Positions 1-12,200 of a stretch of DNA of 43,880 nucleotides are shown here, piece after piece. Below the pieces are notes generated by a model. It worked only from the letters and a program-made list of their open reading frames with translations, had not been told where the DNA came from and did not search any database. The DNA lies in assembly GCA_002633005.1 (NCBI GenBank), contig NMRA01000627.1, positions 13,468 to 57,347 of the forward strand. Reading direction: 5' to 3'. The position numbers were made by a program, and so were the translations under genes. The stretch comes from Phoronis australis (taxonomy: Eukaryota > Phoronida > Phoronidae). Position 1 is the stretch's first letter. Each line of letters starts with the position of its first letter.

Positions 1-81
1 TAACTAACAATTACTATTTCAAGAACAACACTACGAACAAGATGGTAAAAATTGAATGAACTACACAGCCACCCCACTTAC

Positions 82-267
82 ATATGGTGCATTCAGAAGC
101 TAATTTGGCTCCCTCTGTTGGCGAAACCATGGCAACACTAGCATTACTGGATGGACATGTCTGACATTTTGACATGTATCCATCTTCTTTATTACTGCGA
201 TACTTCTCCACAGGACACTTTGTACAGTTCTCCTGGCCAGATACTTCTTCACCATCAGGACAGAAAA
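82..267 (-). CDS. Exon 20: GCC2/GCC3 repeat 5, last exon in window
   Basis: The exon is 186 bp, phase 1 on both sides, with acceptor GTTTCAG and donor GTAAGT at 76-81. It encodes FCPDGEEVS, CTKCPVEKYRS, KCQTCPSSN and ECTIC. The donor is strong and the exon ends in phase 1, so the coding sequence goes on beyond the window edge, probably into more repeats of this type. Confidence 0.9.
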
Positions 268-3200
268 CTGAAACACAAACACTGACATTCACAGCAGGGC
301 CCTAATCTGCATAGAGCAAAGAAAAAAACACACAAATGACTATACCTTGTTTTCTTTGAACCCCACTTTTAGCAAAAGCTCGAGGCTCAAAGCGCGTATC
401 TTTGAACGAGATGATTCAGCAAACCCACTGACACTTCAAGGTTCATTCAAAGATAGCAGGAATTAGGTATTTGACTGCCATTTCTGAACTATCCATTCAG
501 TGGATTGTTCACAAAAATTTCAAAGCTGCACTGCGTACTACAGTGTAGTCTTTTACTTTAGCATATAAAAGCAACATAATACGACATACTTGTGTGACCT
601 GCCAGCGCATGACGAAATTGCACAAGCTCTTTCTCTTTGTTCTGGGGCCCATGAGCCAAAGATGATTTCCTTCACTGAGAAAAGACCTTTGGCATGACTC
701 TGGCTTTTATTCATGAAGGAAAGCACATTCAACCGATTGTGTTTCCTAACATTTGCAGCATGGGCATCTGTGAAGTCAAGGCAGCAGCAAATATGTATTA
801 ATTAGGAATTATGATGTAACAAAGTCTAAACTTACAATAGCAAGCTGATTTGTCTGTCTGTCCTGTATTGTTTGTACGATAACTTGCTCCTCCACATGAC
901 AAACAATATGTCTTCCATCGTTCAGGTTGGTATTTTCCAATAGGACACGGCAGACAAGTGTTGTTTGACTCATGCAGGTAAGACCCGGGCTCACAGGCTC
1001 CTAAACACGACACAATTCTTAATATGGAAATAATCATTTACTCACTGCTTACCTACCAAGCATTTGCTAAATGGAATATGATAAAATGAAACAAAATGTA
1101 TAATCATAGAACAAAATTAAAAAGACATCATATTTGTGCTTGTGTTTGCATAAACCAATTAATTACAAGTTTCCGACAGACCAGCAAAAACTTCTAATTG
1201 AAGAGAACATCAGGTAAATTTAATAAAAACACACTACATAATCAGAATCTCCAAAAGTGCAGTCAACCAGTTATTTGGAGCAATATATTCAACACTCCAA
1301 GTCATCAATCTACAATGTAATCAACAAGACTGGAATGTTGAACTACAGGACAGACTTGAGGAATCTTGAGATTGAATTCACTATTTCCATTTGGTAAATA
1401 ATGAACCTTGCTGTGAGTACAAGGCTAAAGCCTAGAGTCTACGGAAAGCAAGCCACATGTGCATTCTTTAGAGGCGAGAATCTCTTTGACGCACTGACTC
1501 AAAGAAATACATCCCAAACTATACAGTTCACACACTATGTCAACAATATACTGTAGCCACAGTGCACTATTTAGTAACAGTGCAATCTCCAAATGCCCTT
1601 GGCCCTTTATTTGGTGTGATATACCTAACGCCACACAATTCATACACTGTGTCAACACTCTACTGTAATCACAGCTCACTACTTACTAACAGTACAATCC
1701 CCAGACGTCTTTGACCCATTATATGGTGTGATATATCCAGCATCACACAGTTTATACACTGTGTCAACACTCTATTGTAATCACAGCTTACTACTTACTA
1801 ACAGTACAATCCCCAGACGTCTTTGACCCATTATTAGGTGTGATATATCCAGCATCACACAATTCATACACTGTGTCAACACTCTACTGTAATCACAGCT
1901 TACTACTTACTAACGGTACAATCTCCAGACGTATTTGACCCATTATTAGGTGTGATATATCCAGCATCACACGGTTCACACTCCAAGTCAACACCTCTTG
2001 TTCTGTAGGTACCAATAGGGCAGACAGAGCAGGAACCATCATTTTCCAGTTGTGTCCCATCAGGACAGATACCTGTCAAAACACAACTCAAGATAAGCAA
2101 CACAAACTCAACTATTAAAAGCAAATGAATGGACAGGAGTGGAGATAGTTCAAATAGTGAACATTTCAAACTTTTTCATCTATTTGTGCTGAATAACATT
2201 GTAACCATTGAAACAAGTCAATACTGAAGAAAATAAAATATGTATGAGCAAACAGGGTTCTGTACCTCCCCAGCTGAAGCAGTGTATTAAGAAAACACAA
2301 ATCTAAGGTTTAATTCTATATTGTAATAAACAATAAAGTTCATTCCCTCGTCCGTTTCACAGGTCCGTGTACTTCGTCCATAGAGTTGTACAAGAACTGC
2401 TGGCATCACGAACACTGATCTACAGTGTTCCTTTTGTGTGTAGCGGGGCAATTACTGCATTACTTCTTAGTAGTAAAACACTGACTGAATTAAATATCAT
2501 AATAATTACACGATTTGGATAGATTGCATAGTTGTAAACCAGTATCACATGGTCACAGCTGATGTTAATGCCATTTCAAACTTTGTTTCACAATTTTTTT
2601 CTTGTAGTTGCAATTACTTCATTAAGATTTGAATCTGTTTTCTCTCGTTTCGCAAGCCTTGACTTTATACCACTATTAGGCCACCAGTATGTTATCTAAT
2701 TACCTTGAAGGTCTTTTAAGCCTTTTTATGCCATAAATAAAGTAGTTACCAATCACCGACTTGTTTGTGTTACCTAATTTTTGAGCCCATGCTGTGCCCT
2801 TTGTTGAGGGTACTGGCCGTAACCTTCGTGTCACGTGGTCATTAGTGGGTGGTCCTTGGTGGTTGTTCAACCCCTCTTGGAGGTTTTTACTTGAGAGGAC
2901 TGAGGTGCTGATAAAAAGCTGGTAATGCATATCCACTGTATCTACTCATGATTTCGACTCCTTCTCTGATTTTCCAATTCCAATAGTTACTTTTTCTATA
3001 GTATTTTCACTGTAGGTTTGCAAATGTTGTGTGATGTGTCCATATGGTGTTTTCCTAGGGCTGTACTGCTGCCAGATGATAACTGAAGTGTTCTATTAGT
3101 CTGGCACCTACATTTTGATCCATCTCGCCAACATATTTGGCAGGACATTCAGGACATTCAATCACGTATATCACCCCTCACTTCTTATTAACGCATGACT

Positions 3201-6200
3201 TGCCCTTCAGGTGGACAAAGACACTCCGAAAGAGTGTTGAATGGTTTGTGGTAGGTGCCGAATGGTGTTCTCTGGAGATGTTAGACAGTTTTTCTGAGAG
3301 ACTGTGAAGGCATGGAAGGGCGACAAATTGGATCTGGGATCGAACATACAGTCGGAGTAGTCATTGCCAAGTAACACATGTTTAATTCTAGTCAACTCCA
3401 GCTGCTTGTAACCTTCCTCTGTTACTAATTGTCCAGCTCTTGCATGTACACACGGCTGAGCTTTTATGGTGGAGATGATGGTTTGAGCATAAATTCAGGT
3501 ACAGATCCGTGTGGGTAGGTTTACGGTAGATAGTGACATTCATACTGTAGTCCTGTTTGATATGTATGCATGTGTCAAGAGAAGAAAGTTTGTCATTCGA
3601 TGGGTGCTCAGTGGTAAACCTGATGTGAGGGTCCACAGAGTTGATGTTATATCAGATCTAAAAATTCACTTAAGTAGTACTGCTTGACAAAGGTGTCGTC
3701 TACGTAGCAGTTCCACGGTAATGGGGGATGGTAAGTCGTAGCGATGGTCTAGTTTCAAAACTTTCCACGTACAGATTAGCTACAGCGGGGCTAATGGGTG
3801 AGTCCATGGCAGCACCTGGTTTGACCCGAAGGAATTTCAAGGACCCTGATTTTTTACTGTCGAACATTTTCAGAGAACAACAGGTGGGCAACTACCACAA
3901 AGCGTTCTACACCCTACGGAGTGCCTTGGTCCACTCGAAAGGCAAGTCAGATGACAACAAGAAATGTTGGGTGATATAGAAGATTTAATGCCGATTGTCC
4001 TGCCAAACATGTTGGTGAGACCGCACGGAATCTATACAGAAACCAAACACCTGACAACCCTAAAGGATGCTGTAGAACACTGTATGGACACATCACACAT
4101 TTGTATACCTACAGTCAAAATAATAGGGAATTGGAAACCACAAGCAATAAACCAAAATTGAACAGGGACAGTGAATATATGAATTACCAGCTATTTACTA
4201 GCGCCTCCTTGCAAGTAACAGTCACCAGATGGGGTTGGACAACCACCAAGGACCACCCACTGATGATCGTGTGACATGAAGATTCCAGCCAGTATCCCGA
4301 CGAAGTGCCCAGGACGGCTTGAAAGTTAAGTCCATAATACAAAACAAGTCGATGACAGGTTACTACTTTATCCCCTATACAATGAAACAGCGACAGCTAT
4401 CAAAAACAAGAGCAACGCAGAGCGTTGAAATGCGCCCACATTTGCACCGTATATGGTATCCTTCTAGGGTTGTTTATTGGTACCATAAAGTGGCCAGTAG
4501 AGGGCATATATGTAGTATGTTGTACTTTGCAAAATGGAAAGGCATGGTCATTGTCTCCTCAATAGGCTAGGGGCAAAATGTGAGTGATCTTCATAATACA
4601 AGCACATCCTATACATCAGTTGCTTAAAGCACCACAGAAACATAGAATTAAAAACAAATTTACCAACATACGAGATTAGCACAGCATTAGAATGCCAGAA
4701 ACAAATTTCTACTTGGAACTTTTCCTTCATAGTCACGAAGTAACACAAAGTATACACCTGAAGACCTATGAAAATACAGAGGTCAATGTAAAATACTAAA
4801 ATTGCCACTAGAGGCATACCGGTAGTCAGAATCATCCTAAAGTCGTCATCGTCCGTTGTCAACATCACATAAATACACTTGCTAAATTTAGTAAAGATCC
4901 TGCAAACGGTTTGGGAGATACAGCCATGGGCGCAAAAAAAAAAAACTGCCACTAGGAGGCGCCACAGTAGTCCAAATCGTCTGAAAATCATTGTCAGCTG
5001 TCTTCCTTATAGTAAGCACATACACGCCAATTTTCACAATCATCCTTTGAGCGGTTTGGTTGATAGAGGGGTGGACGCAAAAATACAGACTCGAAAACAG
5101 TAAAAATGGCCACTAGGTGGCGCAAACTACGTCGAATCCATCTGAAAACAGTAGGATAGCGTCATCTCACTAATAGGTGCCTACATACCAAATTTCATGA
5201 AAATCCGTTCAATACTTTTGAAGATACAAAGGTAAGCGTAAAAAACTAAAATTGCCACTAGGGGGCACACCGGTAGTCGGATCCGACCAAAAGTCGTCAT
5301 CTTCCGTTGTTAACATCATATAAATATACTTACACAATTTGTAAAGATCCTGCGAACGGTTTAGGAGATACAGCCATAGGCGCAAAAAAACAAAACTGCC
5401 ACTAGGAGGCGCCACAGTAGTCGAAATCGTCGGAAAATCATCGTCAACCATCCTCTACATAGTAAGCATATACATGCCAATTTTCACAATCATCCTTTGA
5501 GCGGTTTGGTTGATAGAGGGGTGGACGCACAAAAACAGACTCGAAAACACTAAAAATGGCCACTAGGTGGCGCAAACTATGTCGAATCCATCTGAAAACG
5601 GGAGGATAGCGTCATCTCACTAATAGGTGCCTACATACCAAATTTCATGAAAATCCAATAAGGACTTGTGAAGATACAAAGGTAAGCGTAAAAAAATTAA
5701 AATTGCCACTAGGGGGCACACCGGTAGTCGGATCCGTCCAAAAGTCGTCATCTTCCGTTGTTAACATCATATAAATATACTTACACAATTTCGTAAAGAT
5801 CCTGCGAACGGTTTAGGAGATACAGCCATAGGCGCAAAAAAAAAAAAACTGCCACTAGGAGGCGCCACAGTAGTCGAAATCGTCGGAAAATCATCGTCAA
5901 CCGTCCTCTACATAGTAAGCACATACATGCCAATTTTCACAATCATCCTTTGAGCGGTTTGGTTGATAGAGGGGTGGAAGCACAAAAACAGACTCGAAAA
6001 CACTAAAAATGGCCACTAGGTGGCGCAAACTATGTCGAATCCATCTGAAAACGGCAGGATAGCGTCATCTCACTACTAGGTGCCTACATACCAAATTTCA
6101 TGAAAATCCGTTCAGGACTTTTGAAGATACAAAGGTAAGCGTAAAAAACTAAAATTGCCACTAGGGGGCACACCGGTAGTCGGATCCGTCCGAAAGTTCG

Positions 6201-9200
6201 CACATGCCGTCCCATTCGTGAATGGAACATATGTGCCAAATTTCATGAACGTATATCAAAGGGTTTTGGAGATAGAGCAGCGGACGCCAGACGCCGCGCA
6301 GACAGACGGACGGAGATGACGGCATAATGCGTCCATATAAATATGTGGGCGCATAAAAATTGCAGGCAGTCTGATACACGTTGTACCAGATGTGTGCAGA
6401 CCGCGCATGTGGGCCCATTGCACCGATCACCTGGAACTATTTTTGTGCTTTATTAATGTATAGTAAAAACCGAGCTGAGGAGATAGAAACTTTACTCAAG
6501 GGTCTAGCAGTGTAGCCCAGTGGAACTTGAACCCACGACCTCGAGTGAGAAGGCGGGCACCTATCACACTAGACCACACTGCCTCCTCCGTCAGCTATCA
6601 ACATTCAGTCTGTCATTTTTATGTCATCTGGTTTCTGATGTCATATTCATTTAACAATGGTATGTTATAAGCCACGAAGTGAATACAAACCTGCATCAAA
6701 GCATCACAGTTCCCACCATCACAATATTACACATAATGTTCATGCATCTCATACAACTGAACAACTAACGCTAAAGCTTAACTCACTGAAGCACTGGTCA
6801 ACTGAGATAGAGCTGCTTGATGCTGTAGTGTTTTCCCCAGGACATGAAGTACAGCTGAACTGTCCAGTTAAACTCTGGTAATATCCTACAGGACATGGCT
6901 TGCAGTCCTCACTTGTTCTACTGTAGTAATAACCAGCTGAACACACCTCTGTAATGACCAAATCAACACCATTCATCATAGACACATGCTATGGGAGCCA
7001 GTAGTGTTACCTCACGGACACCCTGAACAATTTAGCCATAAACAGTTGAAAAATATGTGTGTGATGGACAAAAACAGCACAGCTCAGCTTAGCCATGTAA
7101 CAGGATGCAGTAAAAGCCTCTTTTCAGACATGATGCAAAACCAAATTTTCGTGTTATAGTCAGGTATAAGAAATTACAGTGTTTTTTCAACCCCAAATCG
7201 GATTCAAAATCCTGACCCCAGCAATGACAGTCCAATGCTTTGCTCCGGCACCAAACAACCATCTGAAAATATTTCATGTGTACTTAACTGATGAAGTCAC
7301 CAACCTTCTTTCAACAAATTATTCGCAGTTGAAACACATTGAAAATTGGCAATTTATAATGTTGGTCTAAACTAATAACTTCAATAAGTCTATCTCAATA
7401 ATAACATTTACTGTAATAAAATCAAATATCCCTTTAAAGCTACAAAATCTATACTCACAGAATTTCGAACAGTCTCTCAAATTACCATATTCGCCCTAAC
7501 AAGCACCCATGCCCCTATAAGTGCCTCCACGCGTTTTCAGACTTTGCCGAGCACCAAGTCCATGAACGCCATGTACATGCAAAAAATGCTTTACCTGCAG
7601 TTCTAAAATTCTACAGTAACGTCTTAAATTTATCAATAAGATCCGAAAGTCCTTGTGAGCGGAATTTGTAGACCACGAGCCTCGCCACTATTTCTGTATT
7701 TAGCCGTGACTATACACTTCAAACTTCCGTGCTTCAAAAAAATGCATAAATTTTGCTGATGTTGCGAGGGACGTGTCCTATTTAATGGTCTGGCCTTTCA
7801 GAACAGACGTAGCGTACTTGTCAAAGGGATTGTATTGTATCTTTCCCATACAAATCTTCTCCTTCAACAGGAATCCAGATTTCTTTATACACATGAAAAC
7901 CGTGAATCGAAAACTAATAAAAACTTGACCTTTGTTAAAAGCATGTGGCCAGGAAGCGCGCCCTACATTCAAGTACCTGTCATCGAAGATTAGTCTTCGG
8001 GAACTATCTATTCATGAAATGGGTAGCATAGCATCGCAAGAAATAAATACTGCCACTTATTTCCAAGTTTCTAATACCGTAAAAAACGTTTGCGTTATTT
8101 TTAGGAGGAATTATTAAATTTGTCGTAACTAGTGTTTTTATAGTCAAAATGACCCTCTGACAGTGAAAACTTCCGCACCCTTAGACCCCCCTGAATCTCC
8201 TGAAAAATAACTGTTAAGACTGTCACGCATCCAGTCACCCGGCGACTCAATGACATCAGCCCAACCGAGACAATTCAAGAATGTTATTTAGCAGATGGGA
8301 TCAACAAGTGTTAAACAAAACACGTTCTACTTTACTGCTTGTGTTACTTTCTTTACATAGTTACAATGCACACCTAGATCATTGCATTGTGTTTACTGTG
8401 GCAAATGAACTCTGATAACACGAACGCGCTTGCCCACTCACACACGGAGACGAACTTCAAAACAAACATCATGTGTTTTCGTCCAGAGATTTTTCTCATG
8501 TTTCGGAGTACGATCTAGCGCAGATTTGAACTTAATATACAGTTAGTCCCGACTCCACAGAAACTTAAAAATCTTAGGGATGCTATTTTGAAAACTTAAG
8601 GAGGACTTCAGGTAATTTGTTGAGTCCAAACTAATTAGTATATTTTTACTCAAGAATTTAAGTTGACCTATTGCAATCGCGAGGCAGCGACGTATCATTC
8701 GGCGAGTTTTTGCACTGGGATTTTCTGAAAAATCCTCGTAATTTAACAACAAAGTTTGATAGCAACGCACTGCAATTTTGTAGAAACTGTGTCATAGGTT
8801 ACAGATGCGTCACAGAGCATAAATTTGATGAATTTTAGCTTACGATTTCACCTGTTTCAGAGACTGGGTTTCAACCACTTTTGGGCTATAATAAGTGCCC
8901 CCCTTCCAATTTTTCAAGTGCCTGGGCGCTTATTAGGGCGAATACGGTACGGTAAAACCAAATGGGGAAGTATGACGGGCAAGTGAATTGTTTTCATAAA
9001 AGGAACATTCACACACAATGAATGCTTTAGCCACTGACCACCATACAATGTTTTCAGAAATTGTGGGCATTCACAACAATGAAGACAGGCCAATTTTGCA
9101 AATCATAATTTTGTCTTTATGGTGAAATTTTGTACAAAAACATGGCATGAACATAGCATATACACCGAGTTTTGTAGAAAAGCATGGTATGATCATTGCA

Positions 9201-12200
9201 TACACACACACAATTCATGTCCTTCACCAGTATCCACGCTGTGCTGATTTTTTTATTTCCAAAAATTTCTGTTCGCAATGTGTTCTTGCAAAGTGTCACA
9301 TGTCTGCAGTAATAGGTGACTGAGGTTGGTTGACAAACATCCCACAGAATATGATACGATGCTTCAAGAATGTTCATACTTGCAACGAGGCAGACTTCAC
9401 CGTGAGCATCTTTGAAACCACTTCCGGAGATGTCATCAAGTAAAAAACCCAAAGTGCTCTCCGTGCCACTTTCTAGATGGAGCTCCACACAATCGGTAAC
9501 TTTTACCTGGCTTAATTGAGAGTGAAAGACAATGTTCATGTAATGACTGCTTCACTTGCAATTCATGAATAGTGCAGGGAAAAAGGCACGAAATAATCTT
9601 CAATCTACGATACTAACTTCACTGTGTGAACCCATTTATGTTTGGCTGGTGATCCTACATACCATAGCAGTCATCCTTTGAAGTCGATCCAGCGCCATCT
9701 GTTGTCTGCTTAGAATCAATTGAACACAGCTGACAAGAGATCGCTGCTGTTTCATTTTGATATGAGCCAATGTCACAGTCTTGACAGGTCTTTGTTGAAA
9801 CATTATAAAATGTTCCGGCAGCACACTCCACTTTAAGTACCAAGAATAACATAACTTGTACATAAAATAACAACAAGTTAACAGTAATGTAGGACTGTCA
9901 CAATTTGGTCTGACTTGTATATGATTTGAATATCAAGAGATTGCTGTTGTTAGTTGGTCTATACTGAGCCAACCCCTTTGTATAGTTATGCAAATGTGCT
10001 CGTTTGCAAGTGCAGGTAGCAGTCACCATGATGCTGAGGCAGTCTACTGGTAGTTTGGGTGGAGGGCAGTAACTGCTTTGCCACGCTCTTAGTACTTTAT
10101 ATTTGAAGCACATGGTGCTCATACCAGTTAAAACGCTTTGGAACACGTGACCCTTAAGTTTTATCATCACGCAGCTGAACCATGAGTGCAGACGGCTGGT
10201 CAACCATGGGTGTGCAGACGGCTGGTCAACCATGAGTGTGCAGACGGCTGGTCAACCATGAGTGTGCAGACGGCTGGTCAACCATGAGTGTGCAGACGGC
10301 TGGTCAACCATGAGTGTGCAGACGGCTGGTCAACCATGAGTGTGCAGACGGCTGGTCAACTATGAGTGTGCAGACGGCTGGTCAACCATGAGTGTGCAGA
10401 CGGCTGGTGGTCAAGCTAGGCGTCGTAATATTTGTCCAAGCAGTGACAAAATCTGTGATGCTGAGAAGCCAAAGTTGTGGCACGTGTAGGACAATAAAGA
10501 GACACTGAGACCCTTTTGAACTATAATAATATTCGTATCGGCAATCATTATTATGAGTTTGTGTGTTTTGTGTGTGACTTTTTGAGAGGTAATATATATT
10601 ATATAATTAACTAGTTCTGTTTTGTTAGACGAACTTGACAAGGACCTTTACAAAATGTGTCCAAATTTGGCTTACTGCAGAATATCGTATCTCAGAGATG
10701 GCTAGTTGAATTCATATGACACTTTCACACATTACATACACTTTAGGCACTTTTGCATGAGAGGCTATCAAAAAGTAGCACCCTCGTGATTTTTATGAAA
10801 AACTTTTGCAATAATGTATAAAACAAAAACAAAATTACAATTTAAAAAGCTATAATGGCGGTTTGGAGACTTTATCTTAAGGTTATCTCAAACCTCCGAT
10901 ACCAACTTGTATATCTCAAATTTGACTTAGTGGCCTCCATTCTAACTCGTATATCAAAAAACTAAGCTTTGTCAACTAGTAAAAGTATATATTTTCTGAA
11001 AGAACAAAGATCAGGGAATATAAAAATGTTTTGCATTTATGTACCATTATCATTATTACGTTAACATCTATTTTAAGTCAAAATTTCACTTTTAGGTACT
11101 TTCATAGTAAAATAACCCCTAGGTCGATTTCAATGAAACCTTTATTTTTAAATGAAAACTTGACCAGCTACATCAAAAAAGCTGTAAGGAATTTTTGATT
11201 AGTCCTTTCATTTGGTTTCTATGACAAATCAAATTGCAAACGTAAGGAATTTTTGTAAAAAACAGACGTTGTATTCGTCTTTGTTACATTACAACAAAAC
11301 TATGCCTTTTTATCAAAAATCCTAAAGTGAAAATCTCAAAGTCTTCACTTAAAAATTTGTTGAAAACTTGTTTTCGGTAAATATAACCTATACGTGCTTT
11401 AACCATGTTAGCTATTTCAACATTCACTCGCAATAACAACTGAATTTGCAGTGCGCAATTAACTTTTATCATTAAAACATACCGTCCTTAGCCATGAGGT
11501 AGGACCAACTGTGCAGGTCACAGTTCATTGTTACTATTAAGTAGTTTGTATATATCACCTGCCGGGAGACTGATACGAAACCAAGTAAGAAATGGATAAC
11601 AAAATCGAGTCGGTGGTTAAAGCATGTCGTTAGCATGAGATCGAAATAGCAAAATATCAAATGAATTTACTTAGTACTGAATTAAGGAATTTGGGTGAGG
11701 ATTTATCTTCTTTTCGCAACTTGCTGTGTTCATGTCCACAGAGGCGTGAGGCGACGCGTAGCATTCGTTCATAGCTTCAACAGATATTTGAGCATTTAGC
11801 TGAATGCACAAACCTGTAGATGTCATCCAACATATACCTAACAAATTAATGAATGCATGGCACATCATAAATCCTACCTCCTTCAAAGCAGTTCAACACT
11901 GTTTTAAAATGTTTACTATAAAAATACAACTGTGCAATACTTGGAATTTAGCCCAGAGGTGCCAGAGAGCATGATTATGTCTTAAGACTGAGATAGTGAT
12001 AAAACTGTCCATACAACTGTATGCAGCAATGATGTGATAATGTTTGGTCTTAACACTGAGATAGTGATAAAACTGACCATACAACTGTATGTGATAATTC
12101 TAGACCAATACTTTATCTTGAAGTTTTAAATCACTTCCTGGCATCAGTTCCCATGTCATCTATCATTCAGCATGGACATGGATGGAATACAGGTCCCACA

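Noticed and set aside
4548-4991. A 147-residue open frame on the minus strand
   Set aside because: It runs through the composite tandem repeat, its sequence changes between repeat units, and it has no domain pattern.
6500-6592. A tRNA gene on the minus strand
   Set aside because: A and B boxes are present but the sequence continues into a SINE body shared by two other copies, and the head does not close as a clean acceptor stem.
10178-10411. A CRISPR-like array
   Set aside because: The units are directly adjacent with no unique spacers, and the genome is eukaryotic.
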